The notes: generated by a model not told the origin, from the sequence alone. A stretch of 62,783 nucleotides of DNA from Jeotgalibaca caeni (GCF_028863945.1 NZ_JARBEA010000009.1:1-62783), one strand, 5' to 3'. Positions 1 through 7,936 are shown, counted from the first letter of the stretch. A program made the numbers and translations.

Positions 1-25
1 CAAAACTATATTTGACCATAAAAAT

Positions 26-145
26 ACCCCCAAAAATTAGATTTTTTAGGTCTAACTTTTGGGGGTCGGGTCATTTTTGAACTCACTTGCACGTTTTTGG
101 GGTTTTTGGTATAAGTGAGCGAAAATTTTGGCCTCACTTGCACGT
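26..145. repeat. Hairpin and direct repeats at left edge
   Basis: A stem of ACCCCCAAAA/TTTTGGGGGT type spans about 26-67. The sequence CTCACTTGCACGTTT then occurs twice (about 92-106 and 133-147), with the inverse AAGTGAG between the copies. The second copy reaches the stop codon of the first minus-strand gene. This may be the 3' non-coding region of that gene or the edge of a dispersed repeat; the window edge prevents a decision. Confidence 0.4.
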
Positions 146-2044
146 TTAGACAAATAAGTGTTGTGCGAGCCTATATTCTATTTCGGGTAGGTGCCCAATT
201 GCACGAGCAGCTACTTGCTCGGCACTCACAGGATTGCCTGCTTCATCTATTACTTTTACGCTGCCTCGCAGAGGTTTGGTGCGCCAACTCGTAGCATAAG
301 CAAACTCTTCCTTTTCTGCCCAAATATACGGAGTCGGCAAAAAACCTGCTGCAAAAATCATGTAAAAACCTTCAGCGGAATAGGGATCGTCTATATGCGT
401 TTCAATTGCATCAATCAGAACGCGAACTTCTTTGAGCAAGGTCTCCGTACGCGTTTTGACGTCTTCATTTTTCCCCATATCTTCTATAAAACCAGCACGT
501 CGCAATCTACGGTACTCTTGGATTGCGTATTGTGTAATTTGGACGCTCTCATTAATGACGGGCGGTGTTGCCAAATGAGCCGCTTCGGAATAACTCACCA
601 CATGGACTAGCAGCGGACTCTGTTCGTTATGCGGTTCGATATCATCCATTAAAGCCGAAACCGCAGCAAGCTGGATACGCGCCTGCATAAGGTCTGGGGA
701 AAAGTAATCCAAGCCTGCACGCGGTTGGATCAAAACGCGGAAGGTTTCATCCTCCAGCGTCCGCACCAATTGAACGGCAGCACGAGCCTTTGCCAGATCC
801 TGCACCCCCCATGTATAGCGAGGGGTATTCAGCATAATCTGAAGGATGAATGTTTGGATGCCTGTTTTTTTCGCCAGTTTAGCTGCTAAATAGGCAGACA
901 GTACATAGGTATTGTCATCAGCGCCGCGGAAGGAAAAGTGGTGTGGCGTGTTTGGTTCAAAGGGCTTCCCAGTGGTGGCAATGTATTTGAGAGTCTTGAT
1001 GTGTGCTTTCAAATTCGTATACACATCATACGGTCCGCGACCATCCATTTTGTTGAACCACCACAACGACAACGCATGCCAGGCCGTATTCAGGTGCTCT
1101 TCATAAATTTGTGCCATTTCGGGAATGCGCTTGGTACCGGAATATGTCCGGACCAGCATAGGGCTGGCTGCTTCCGCAATCTGGCGGAATTCTTCAGGAC
1201 GATTAACAGGTACACCGCCACCATTTGACTGGTCGCCCCACTCTTCACCAAAATTTGACTGCGAGAGCTGGGAGCTCCCAATGGATAGAATATCCAAATA
1301 CTTCGTATTCGCTAAATGCTTGCACCACTGCAGAAATTCTTCCATATTCTCTTCCCTTGTAGCGCTAGAAGAATAAGGACCCACATGAGCGCGCATCAGT
1401 GGCGCAAAATTACTTGTCAGTGTGTGCGCCAATCGTTTCATTACCGTATCGGATTCTGTTCCCATTCCCAAATATCCTGGCCGTTCGACTGGTTTCCAAT
1501 CCAAATAAGCCTTCTTCTGAATCAACTCGGCACCAAATTTCAGCAACTGTCCATCGTATTTACTGCCCTCTTTCATTTCGTGAGGAATTCGTTCAACCGG
1601 AACCCCATACTTCTGCAGCGTTTCTTGCGGTGACTCACTTCCTTGAAAAGTCAGCACATACCCGTTACTTTGTTCGCTGATTTTCTTGCAAGCATTCGGT
1701 AGCCCGCCGAAGGAGACCCCATTAATCGGCCCACCTTGAACGGCCAGCATGTGATGCGTTCGCAAGGCGTACATCACATGTCCCACCATAGAAACCGCCA
1801 CCTCTTCATCCAAACGGTAACTTAATCCAAGGTGAGTAATCTGGTGCTCGTTCAGCCAAGTTACTAGTTTTTCTTGATTTACTGGATAGCGAATCTCATT
1901 CAAAATTTGTGAAAGAGCGGGATCGCCCGTCTCTACTTGGTAGCCGCAATCGCGCAACAGTTCGGCTGCTGCATTCACTCCTAATGTGTGTGCATCGAGT
2001 GATGGCTTCAACAAGGCAAACGTTTCATTCGGTGTAATGGTCAT
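146..2044 (-). CDS. Cobalamin-dependent mutase-like protein (glutamate mutase E-related)
   Basis: This 632-residue protein opens with a B12-binding domain carrying the DxHxxG cobalamin motif (DAHTLG, residues 17-22). Glycine-rich B12-pocket segments follow around residues 70-120. The rest resembles the large TIM-barrel subunit of adenosylcobalamin carbon-skeleton mutases (methylaspartate/glutamate mutase E group). B12-binding and catalytic parts therefore seem to be in one chain, whereas classical glutamate mutase uses two subunits. The substrate is unknown. The start at 2044 is chosen because AGGAGG (2051-2056) lies 6 nt upstream; an ATG at 2050 would abut the ribosome site. The ribosome site lies just upstream of the end of the opine-dehydrogenase-family gene, so the pair is probably one transcript and coupled. 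Mutase family: fairly sure; reaction: unknown. Confidence 0.7.
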   Translation of the reverse strand: MTITPNETFALLKPSLDAHTLGVNAAAELLRDCGYQVETGDPALSQILNEIRYPVNQEKLVTWLNEHQITHLGLSYRLDEEVAVSMVGHVMYALRTHHMLAVQGGPINGVSFGGLPNACKKISEQSNGYVLTFQGSESPQETLQKYGVPVERIPHEMKEGSKYDGQLLKFGAELIQKKAYLDWKPVERPGYLGMGTESDTVMKRLAHTLTSNFAPLMRAHVGPYSSSATREENMEEFLQWCKHLANTKYLDILSIGSSQLSQSNFGEEWGDQSNGGGVPVNRPEEFRQIAEAASPMLVRTYSGTKRIPEMAQIYEEHLNTAWHALSLWWFNKMDGRGPYDVYTNLKAHIKTLKYIATTGKPFEPNTPHHFSFRGADDNTYVLSAYLAAKLAKKTGIQTFILQIMLNTPRYTWGVQDLAKARAAVQLVRTLEDETFRVLIQPRAGLDYFSPDLMQARIQLAAVSALMDDIEPHNEQSPLLVHVVSYSEAAHLATPPVINESVQITQYAIQEYRRLRRAGFIEDMGKNEDVKTRTETLLKEVRVLIDAIETHIDDPYSAEGFYMIFAAGFLPTPYIWAEKEEFAYATSWRTKPLRGSVKVIDEAGNPVSAEQVAARAIGHLPEIEYRLAQHLFV

Positions 2045-2061
2045 GGTCATCCTCCTGTTTG

Positions 2062-3129
2062 TCAAATCAAAATCTTACGCGGCGAAATATTGGTTTGGCC
2101 AATCACATCTTGTAAATTCCGCCCTTCTTTGCGAAAGTCAATATCCAACATGGTGGAGGCCAGATCAATAATCAAGCCAATGTGCTTCATTGGCAGTCCT
2201 AGTTCCTTTCCGACAGCTTCAAGCGGGACAAGGCCGGTTGGAATATCTTCTGTAACATACCGATGAAACAAGCTAGTAGGCGCAGCAATGAGATCATAAG
2301 CGTGATTGTTTTGGATCACATCATACAACGTTTCTCCTGGTACATGATAGGTGCGCTTCATCCATTCCATAGCCGACTCAATGGGATGGCCCAAAAGAGT
2401 CGCTACTGCCAGCCGCTCTTGATCCATTTTTTCAATAAATAGGGCTACGGTTGGGCTGATTCCTTGACGGTAATAGTAAAAGTCTACATCCGTCGCTTCC
2501 ACCCAGCCTGTATTGAATAAAATCGGAGCGCAATGCATGATCATCCCCACATTCCCGATCGATGTTTCAATCATGGAGCTGGCCGGAATAAATTTATCCT
2601 GCAAACAAAGAGGCATTTTCCCAATCAACGCTTCATTATTGGTTCCTTCAATCGTTGAAAGGAGCACGTCATTTTTTAATGCATAAACTTCTACCCTGTT
2701 CGGAGCTTGTTTGCGGCATGTATACAAAATGGTCTGCGTCTCCGCAATCAAAGGATTGATACCAGCATTGACTTGCTTCATTTCATGGCGAAATTCCAAC
2801 GCGCCAAATGTGCGGCCAGGGTTCAATATAATAATCGGCTCCGTTGTCAAAACCGCACCCATCTGCTGGGCTAATAATTTATGTGAGAATGCAGGAGTTG
2901 TTACAAAAACGATTGCTGGGTTTGCTAACGCTTCTGCTAAGTCATCGGTCACGTGGGCAATCACCGCAGCCCCTTCTATACTGCCAGAGCAATGGATGAT
3001 TGGTTGGTCGATCAATGGTTCTATATGTGCTCTTGTACGGTTCCATAACGTCACTTCATCGCCGTGAAGTGACAAATGCGCTGCCATTGCTAATCCAGAA
3101 TTACCCGCACCAATAACGGTGATTCTCAT
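2062..3129 (-). CDS. NAD(P)-dependent opine dehydrogenase family protein
   Basis: This 355-residue protein has an N-terminal Rossmann fold with GAGNSG at residues 7-12 and the C-terminal helical domain of the octopine/nopaline dehydrogenase family. Characterised members reductively join an amino acid to a 2-oxo acid, or run the reverse reaction. I chose the ATG at 3129 because the Rossmann strand (MRITVIG) begins there and a GGG-rich site lies about 12 nt upstream; an in-frame ATG at 3186 would add 19 unlikely residues. It is followed directly by the B12 mutase-like gene, which suggests that one enzyme makes or uses the other's amino-acid substrate. Specificity cannot be read from sequence. 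Confidence 0.75.
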   Translation of the reverse strand: MRITVIGAGNSGLAMAAHLSLHGDEVTLWNRTRAHIEPLIDQPIIHCSGSIEGAAVIAHVTDDLAEALANPAIVFVTTPAFSHKLLAQQMGAVLTTEPIIILNPGRTFGALEFRHEMKQVNAGINPLIAETQTILYTCRKQAPNRVEVYALKNDVLLSTIEGTNNEALIGKMPLCLQDKFIPASSMIETSIGNVGMIMHCAPILFNTGWVEATDVDFYYYRQGISPTVALFIEKMDQERLAVATLLGHPIESAMEWMKRTYHVPGETLYDVIQNNHAYDLIAAPTSLFHRYVTEDIPTGLVPLEAVGKELGLPMKHIGLIIDLASTMLDIDFRKEGRNLQDVIGQTNISPRKILI

Positions 3130-3246
3130 TCCGCTCACCGACCCTTTCTGCTTGACCTGTTGACAAGTTTTTGATAACGTTTTCATATTTATTATAAGCC
3201 TTTAGGGGACGTTCTACAAGATGGTGTCCCTTTTTATTTAGGCATA

Positions 3247-3274
3247 CAAAAAAGCTGAGACCGAAGTCCCAGCT
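3247..3274 (-). terminator. Rho-independent terminator of PepSY gene
   Basis: On the minus strand a 9-bp stem (AGCTGGGAC/GTCTCAGCT) closes on a UUCG tetraloop and is followed by a run of six T. It lies just after the stop at 3287. Confidence 0.85.
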
Positions 3275-3286
3275 CTCCTATCCTTC

Positions 3287-3883
3287 TTAATGATCGACTT
3301 CTAAGACCTCGCCAGTTTCTGCATGAATCGTTACATCTTGGTCATCGGTTCCCCCGAATTCGATGTCATACTCTGGACGGTCTTGGTCATCTTCGACACT
3401 CAAATTCCAGCCTTCAAACGTTGCATCTTCCGCCACTTCCTGACGAGCTGTTTCCACAGCTTCTTCTGGGTCAATCAAATGATCGAAGGTTAGATAGCTT
3501 TCATCGTTATCTGTATCGTCTTCCTCGGTTCTCAGAACTTCCCCGTTCATGGCATCTATTTCCATTTCGTACTCACGGTTTTCAAAAACCCCAGTAATTT
3601 CATAGGTCCAATTTGAACGGTCGGAATCAAAGTCCACTTGTTCAATCTGCGCATCTGGATACTCTGCCCAGTACACATCTAGTGCCTCTGTCATTGGAAT
3701 CGTATCCGCAATCGAATCAGTCGTTGTCATGGATGCCGTTTCCGAAGTTTGGCTCTCTGTCATTAACGTTTCACTGGTTGCTTCCTCCGTTGTCGGCGTC
3801 TCAGTCGTTCCAGTGTCACCACAAGCGGCCAACGTTACTGCTGCCAGTCCTGTTAAGCTCATCACTTTCCAGTTTTTCATCAT
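3287..3883 (-). CDS. PepSY-domain lipoprotein
   Basis: This is a secreted lipoprotein of 198 residues. It has a basic N-terminus, a hydrophobic stretch and a lipobox (LAAC) with the lipidated Cys near residue 21. A Thr/Ser/Glu-rich linker of about 40 residues follows, then two PepSY-type repeats, each containing an INGEVL-like or ETGEVLEV-like strand. PepSY proteins often restrain extracellular peptidases or act in envelope stress, but the target is unknown here. The start is ATG 3883 (or 3880), served by AGAAGGTGAGG; the upstream GTG lies inside the ribosome site. It is monocistronic with its own terminator. Confidence 0.8.
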   Translation of the reverse strand: MMKNWKVMSLTGLAAVTLAACGDTGTTETPTTEEATSETLMTESQTSETASMTTTDSIADTIPMTEALDVYWAEYPDAQIEQVDFDSDRSNWTYEITGVFENREYEMEIDAMNGEVLRTEEDDTDNDESYLTFDHLIDPEEAVETARQEVAEDATFEGWNLSVEDDQDRPEYDIEFGGTDDQDVTIHAETGEVLEVDH

Positions 3884-3970
3884 GGTCCTCACCTTCTCTT
3901 TCTTTCTGATACGTTTAACCTAACGAAAATATTTCTGGATTACAAACATTGTGTATCCCGTCCTAAAATT

Positions 3971-3979
3971 TGATATACT
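3971..3979 (+). promoter_or_regulatory. Extended -10 promoter of flavodoxin gene
   Basis: TGATATACT matches an extended -10 (TGn + TATACT) 30 nt before the flavodoxin start. No good -35 at 17 bp is seen. A GAGGAAGAAGGA ribosome site follows. Confidence 0.5.
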
Positions 3980-4009
3980 GATAAAAAAGGTAGAGGAAGA
4001 AGGATAAAA

Positions 4010-4468
4010 ATGACTCAAGCGTTAATCGTCTATGCGAGTTTGACCGGAAATACAGAGGAGATTGCGGAAATTACAGCAGAATATTTAGAGGCTGCCGGAG
4101 TAGATGTCGACATTGTGGAATGTGTGCAAGCCGACCCAGCGGACTTCGAAGATTATGATTACTGTATCGTTGCTAGCTATACCTATGGAGTCGACGGTGA
4201 TTTGCCGGACGAGATTGTTGATTTTTACGAAGAATTAGAAGAAATCGACTTAACTGGGAAGGTATACGGTGTAGTCGGTTCTGGCGATACATTCTACGAG
4301 CAGTTCTGTACGGCAGTCGATGATTTTGAACAACAATTTGCCAAAACCGGAGCCACAAAAGGAGCTTCCGGTGTCAAAGTGGATTTGAATGCAGAAGAAG
4401 AAGACATCGAAAACATCAAAGTATTTGTCAAAAAAATGGTAGAAACACACGAATCAATGATTGGCTGA
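4010..4468 (+). CDS. Flavodoxin (short chain)
   Basis: This is an FMN-binding electron carrier of 152 residues, normal for a short-chain flavodoxin. The phosphate-binding loop SLTGNTE is at residues 10-16. The second FMN loop (ASYTYGVDGDLP) lies near residue 55 and the third (GSGDTFYEQF) near residue 90. The protein is very acidic, as is typical. It is followed 21 nt later by a coiled-coil gene and may share its transcript. The redox partner is not evident in this window. Confidence 0.9.
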   Translation: MTQALIVYASLTGNTEEIAEITAEYLEAAGVDVDIVECVQADPADFEDYDYCIVASYTYGVDGDLPDEIVDFYEELEEIDLTGKVYGVVGSGDTFYEQFCTAVDDFEQQFAKTGATKGASGVKVDLNAEEEDIENIKVFVKKMVETHESMIG

Positions 4469-4489
4469 TAAAATGAGGCGGTGGTCTAT

Positions 4490-5425
4490 ATGGATGTACC
4501 TGTTAACTTGGCGGAGCAAAGGGGTATGCCAATGGATTTAGGTATGGAATACGAAATTCTATTGCTGCAAATTGGTTCACTCACGAGAAAGCGATTTGCG
4601 GCTGAACAAACAGTGAAGGAACATGAGGCCCAACTAGATGAGGTGCTGTCACGTGTAGAGAAGAAAAGCGACTATTTAGAACGGCTCCAAAAGGAATCCT
4701 TTTCTAATACAGTCATGAAATTATTCGGTACGTATGAAGACGTACTAAACCGTGAATCCGAAGAAACCTTACGGGCAAAGCTCGAGTTCGACAAAGCATA
4801 TGCATTGAAAGTAGCCGCCCAACGGAAACTAATTGACCTCGATGAAGAAATGGAAGAAAAGAAAAATCGCATGCGGAGTGTCAAGGAACATCTTTTGCGC
4901 CGCAATCCGGAACTGGAAAACGTAGTCTCCGAGCGCGACCAAGTATTGGTTCAATTGCAGTATGAATACGTCCAGACAGTTGAAGCCGAAGAAGCGGCCT
5001 ACCAGTTACTAGAATCCATTGGTGATATCTTGGTTACCTTGGATTCTTCTGAAGCCATTTCTGGATGGGATAAGATTATGGAGATTGATGTTCTATTGAA
5101 CTTCATGAAACGCGATCAGTTGGATGCAGCCGAAGCTCGATTATTGGACTTGGAACGAAAAGTACAAGCATTCGAGCGCGAACTCCATGACTTGCATTAC
5201 ATCTACGAGAACCAATACGCTGAAGTTACAGCTGCCCGCCCTGCCATTGAAGCCTTTATTACTGACTTATTTTCTGACTGGTCAACGAAAAAGACCATCG
5301 AGAAAAATTTACAGCAGCTGAAAGCTCTCGAGCAGAACGTTTTGACCGTGATGGAATTGTTGATTACACAGAAACGGGATCTAGAGAAAGAGTACTTAAA
5401 AATGGTTCAAACTGACCCTTCCTAG
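4490..5425 (+). CDS. Coiled-coil protein of unknown function
   Basis: I do not recognise this 311-residue protein. It has no signal peptide or membrane segment and is almost wholly helical. Heptad-like coiled coil runs from about residue 25 to 150 and again from 200 to 300, rich in Glu, Lys, Leu and Arg. ATG 4490 is preferred over GTG 4481 because GAGGCGG sits at a normal distance before it. It lies 21 nt behind the flavodoxin gene and is followed by a non-coding stretch containing the candidate small RNA. A scaffold or cytoskeleton-like role would be a guess. Confidence 0.6.
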   Translation: MDVPVNLAEQRGMPMDLGMEYEILLLQIGSLTRKRFAAEQTVKEHEAQLDEVLSRVEKKSDYLERLQKESFSNTVMKLFGTYEDVLNRESEETLRAKLEFDKAYALKVAAQRKLIDLDEEMEEKKNRMRSVKEHLLRRNPELENVVSERDQVLVQLQYEYVQTVEAEEAAYQLLESIGDILVTLDSSEAISGWDKIMEIDVLLNFMKRDQLDAAEARLLDLERKVQAFERELHDLHYIYENQYAEVTAARPAIEAFITDLFSDWSTKKTIEKNLQQLKALEQNVLTVMELLITQKRDLEKEYLKMVQTDPS

Positions 5426-5447
5426 TCCTTTTATTTTTTTCAATCTG

Positions 5448-5540
5448 TGCTATAATAGGGTTACTGCTCTAGCAGCAGTGACATAATTAAATCCCCCCAG
5501 ATTTAATTGTGGTCCTTCAGCTTCGGCTGGAGGATTTTTT
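5448..5540 (+). ncRNA. Candidate small RNA with C-rich hairpin loop
   Basis: An extended -10 (TGCTATAAT, 5448-5456) is followed by a predicted transcript of about 80 nt holding three consecutive hairpins. Hairpin 1 is ACTGCT/AGCAGT (5463-5479). Hairpin 2 is an 8-bp stem ATTAAATC/GATTTAAT (5486-5507) exposing the loop CCCCCA. Hairpin 3 is a 9-bp stem closed by C(UUCG)G and followed by six T (5513-5540), a strong terminator. A second extended -10 for the next gene starts right after it, so the unit has its own start and stop. C-rich loops in Gram-positive small RNAs usually pair with Shine-Dalgarno sequences. No open reading frame fits. It could instead be only the 3' end of the upstream gene. 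Confidence 0.55.
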
Positions 5541-5548
5541 GCTATAAT
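5540..5548 (+). promoter_or_regulatory. Extended -10 promoter of aminopeptidase gene
   Basis: TGCTATAAT occurs directly after the T-run of the preceding terminator and 44 nt before the aminopeptidase ATG. It is identical to the -10 of the candidate small RNA. AAAGGAG precedes the start codon. Confidence 0.6.
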
Positions 5549-5591
5549 AGGCATTAGGAATAAAATATAACCGTAAAGGAGCTTTCATCAT

Positions 5592-6836
5592 ATGGTATTA
5601 CCAAACTTTGAAGAGAATTTACAGAAATATGCCCGTTTACTCATTTCAAAAGGAATTAACGTGCAACCCGGCCACACCGTGATCATCAACATTGATGTTG
5701 ATCAAGCACCCCTAGCTCGCCTATTAACAAAAGAAGCATACGCATTAGGTGCCGAGGAAGTAATCGTGAAGTGGGCAGACGACATCGTTACCCGCGAAAA
5801 ATATTTACACACTCCGGAAGAACGGTTAACCGATATTCCACAATACAGAATCGACGAATCCAATGACCTGATCGAACGGAAAGCAAGCCGCTTGTCGGTT
5901 CGTTCCTCCGATCCAGATGCATTGAATGGCGTTGACAGCAAGAAGTTGGCTGCCGTTATGAAAGCTTCCAGCAAAGCCTTGATGGCACAACGCATCGCTA
6001 CACAAGCAAATAAAGTTTCTTGGACGGTTGCAGCCGCTTCTGGTGCAGCATGGGCCGCAAAAGTATTCCCTGATTTGGCTACTGAAGAAGAGCAAGTAGA
6101 CGCACTATGGAATGAAATCTTCAAAACTTGTCGCGTTTATGAAGCAGACCCAGTCCAAGCATGGGATGAGCACGAAGCTCGCCTACGTTCAAAAGCTGAC
6201 GTATTAAATAACGAACAATTCACAGCGCTACATTACACAACTCCAGAAGGTACAGACTTAACAGTCGGTATGCCTGAAAACCATATCTGGGATTCAGCTG
6301 GTGCCGTAAATGCACAAGGTGAAGTTTTCGTTGCAAACATGCCAACGGAAGAAGTTTTCTCTGCCCCAGATGGCCGTCGCATTGATGGCGTTGTAAAATC
6401 AACCAAGCCACTTAGCTACAGCGGAAACATTATTGAAGGAATGACGTTTACCTTTAAGGATGGTGCTGTTGTTGAAGTCACTGCTGAAAAAGGCGAAGAA
6501 GTTCTGAAACCACTTGTTGAAGAAAACGAAGGAGCTCGCAGCTTGGGTGAAGTAGCCCTTGTACCGCATCAATCCCCTATTTCTCAATCAGGACTTGTCT
6601 TCTTCAATACCTTGTTTGACGAGAACGCATCCAACCACTTGGCTTTGGGTTCTGCTTATGCCTTCAGTATCGAAGGCGGAACAGAAATGTCCCAAGAAGA
6701 GTTGGCTGAACGCGGCTTGAACCGTTCAAACGTGCACGTTGACTTTATGATTGGTTCTGAAACCATGAATATTGACGGAATCCGCGCTGACGGAAGCCGG
6801 ATGCCAATCTTCCGTAACGGAGACTGGGCATTTTAA
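5592..6836 (+). CDS. ampS: M29 family metallo-aminopeptidase (AmpS/PepS type)
   Basis: This is a cytosolic aminopeptidase of 414 residues, the usual length of the M29 (thermophilic aminopeptidase) family. These enzymes remove N-terminal residues from peptides with a two-metal centre. The family's N-terminal fold is seen (LISKGINVQPGHTVIINI, residues 17-34). The C-terminal metal-binding half contains GTDLTVGMP, EEVFSAPDGRRIDG, EGARSLGEVALVPHQSPIS and VHVDFMIGS. In lactic-acid bacteria it supplies amino acids from peptides. It is a single gene with its own promoter and terminator. Confidence 0.9.
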   Translation: MVLPNFEENLQKYARLLISKGINVQPGHTVIINIDVDQAPLARLLTKEAYALGAEEVIVKWADDIVTREKYLHTPEERLTDIPQYRIDESNDLIERKASRLSVRSSDPDALNGVDSKKLAAVMKASSKALMAQRIATQANKVSWTVAAASGAAWAAKVFPDLATEEEQVDALWNEIFKTCRVYEADPVQAWDEHEARLRSKADVLNNEQFTALHYTTPEGTDLTVGMPENHIWDSAGAVNAQGEVFVANMPTEEVFSAPDGRRIDGVVKSTKPLSYSGNIIEGMTFTFKDGAVVEVTAEKGEEVLKPLVEENEGARSLGEVALVPHQSPISQSGLVFFNTLFDENASNHLALGSAYAFSIEGGTEMSQEELAERGLNRSNVHVDFMIGSETMNIDGIRADGSRMPIFRNGDWAF

Positions 6837-6845
6837 TCATTTGAA

Positions 6846-6886
6846 GGAAGGAGGTGGGAGCAAAAGTCCCCACCTCCTTCCTTTTT
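6846..6886 (+). terminator. Terminator of aminopeptidase gene
   Basis: A 13-bp stem GGAAGGAGGTGGG/CCCACCTCCTTCC is followed by five T, just after the stop codon at 6836. Confidence 0.9.
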
Positions 6887-6891
6887 ACTAT

Positions 6892-7042
6892 TTATCGTTG
6901 CGATAGCTTCCCTACTTTCCAGCCTATCACAACGCAAGGACTCGTTCCGTTGCGATAGCGGAGTCCATTCTCCTCCTAACGCAACGATAACGACTTTATC
7001 GTTGTGGTAGCGAAACTTCTTACTGCTCTATCGCAACGAAAG
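6892..7042. repeat. Palindrome array copy A (three 52-bp units)
   Basis: Six 15-nt arms of consensus TTATCGTTGCGATAG, alternating with the reverse complement CTATCGCAACGATAA, start at 6892, 6924, 6944, 6976, 6996 and 7028. The offsets are 0, 32, 52, 84, 104 and 136. Each unit is arm, 17-nt spacer, arm, then a 5-nt linker. The spacer sequences differ from unit to unit. Each arm is itself near-palindromic (TATCG-TTG-CGATA). Copies with the same offsets lie at 36231 and 62083. Confidence 0.9.
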
Positions 7043-7252
7043 ATTAATGACGACCACTTTCGAATTCATAAGGCTATTTTAGTTTCAGGCGGATGTAAGC
7101 AGGAAGCCCGATTTTGCCTTCATAATGAAAGTATACCGAAAAAAATAGCTTTCGCCACCAAAGGTCGAAAGCTATTCTCCTGATTTTTTTCTATGCTTCT
7201 CAAAAATTCTGCTCCAGCCGGTTGCGTTCATAAAGAGAAAGGTGGGTTGGAT
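7043..7252. other. Non-coding stretch with terminator-like hairpin
   Basis: No gene is seen. A perfect stem AATAGCTTTCG/CGAAAGCTATT (7144-7176) is followed by CTCCTGATTTTTTT, so it works as a terminator on the plus strand. Nothing upstream that it would terminate is recognisable except the palindrome array. Confidence 0.45.
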
Positions 7253-7375
7253 ATGATTCTAAAAGGAAGATGGGAGGTCTTCTTTGATCCGAATGCTTCA
7301 TCAGCTGGAGTGAACTTTTTAAGTCGGAGTCCAAAATGGGGTGTTGGTTCCCTTTTTGTGCCCCCTACTATATAA
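7253..7375 (+). CDS. Possible small protein, 40 residues
   Basis: The reading frame starts at ATG 7253 after AAAGGTGGG at normal spacing and encodes 40 residues (MILKGRWEVFF...). There is no signal peptide or membrane segment and I recognise no family. The sequence could equally be part of a dispersed non-coding repeat. Only the ribosome site speaks for translation. Confidence 0.2.
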   Translation: MILKGRWEVFFDPNASSAGVNFLSRSPKWGVGSLFVPPTI

Positions 7376-7488
7376 GTCCGTAATTTATCGCGATTTCCTT
7401 TTTTAATTTTAAGTTTTTTCAAAGTTTTTTTATTTCTACTGATGGTTGCGTTATAATGAAGATAATTATGGGACGGAAAGTTGGGTGA

Positions 7489-7773
7489 ATGAGCGTGGAG
7501 AAAAAGTCGGCTAGAGAAGCCCTCGAAAACATGAAGCCAGATCCGGAAAATGAATCCCCTCGTCGTAGTTGGATGTATATTTTTATCGCCGTCTTGGTTA
7601 TTTTCGGTGTGACCTTCGTTTTTCAGGAAATGAACGATGTGCCCGTCGAAACAATCGACCCTCATAGCTTCGAGCAGTTGAAAGATCAAGTACGAGATTT
7701 GAATCAAGAACTTGATTCCTTAAAGCAGCAAAACGAAGCATTGGAACAACGAATAGAAGATTTAGAGTCTTAA
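7489..7773 (+). CDS. Small single-pass membrane protein with coiled coil
   Basis: This 94-residue protein has a charged, Pro-rich cytosolic N-terminus (residues 1-28), one membrane segment (about 29-46) and an extracellular coiled coil (LNQELDSLKQQNEALEQRIEDL, about 68-92). The layout resembles small division or wall-associated proteins such as FtsL/DivIC-like ones, but nothing ties it to a cell-division operon. A TATAAT (7452-7457) lies 32 nt before ATG 7489. The ribosome site is weak (GTTGGGTG). It is followed by its own terminator. Confidence 0.65.
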   Translation: MSVEKKSAREALENMKPDPENESPRRSWMYIFIAVLVIFGVTFVFQEMNDVPVETIDPHSFEQLKDQVRDLNQELDSLKQQNEALEQRIEDLES

Positions 7774-7799
7774 AAGGGAGCATATTTTGCTCCTTTTTT
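7772..7799 (+). terminator. Terminator of small membrane protein gene
   Basis: The stem AAAGGGAGC/GCTCCTTTTTT with an ATATTTT loop ends in a T-run right after the stop codon. Confidence 0.85.
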
Positions 7800-7851
7800 A
7801 TTCATACAAGCTAGACAACGCAAGCATTTCATGAAATAATGGTTTTGCTTT

Positions 7852-7923
7852 GTTCCCGTAGTTTAACGGACAGAACAATCGTTTCCTAAACGATCAATGG
7901 TGGTTCGATTCCGCCCGGGAACG
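7852..7923 (+). tRNA. tRNA-Arg (anticodon CCU)
   Basis: The acceptor stem is GTTCCCG/CGGGAAC. The anticodon arm ATCGT-TTCCTAA-ACGAT carries anticodon CCT. The T arm is GGTGG-TTCGATT-CCGCC. It is 72 nt including the discriminator G, and CCA is not encoded. It decodes AGG. It is followed by a terminator. Confidence 0.93.
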
Positions 7924-7936
7924 TAGATAAGAAGCC

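Noticed and set aside
191-610. Open frame of 139 codons on the plus strand
   Set aside because: It is antisense to the B12 mutase-like gene, has no ribosome site and no domain-like composition.
5486-5507. C-rich hairpin as part of a T-box or known riboswitch
   Set aside because: No T-box sequence, specifier loop or known aptamer signature is seen, and the downstream gene has its own promoter.
6892-7042. Palindrome array as CRISPR
   Set aside because: Arms alternate in orientation, spacers are only 17 and 5 nt, there are three units, and no cas gene is present.
7228-7707. Open frame of 159 codons on the minus strand
   Set aside because: It covers a terminator region and overlaps the small membrane-protein gene antisense; its composition is not protein-like.
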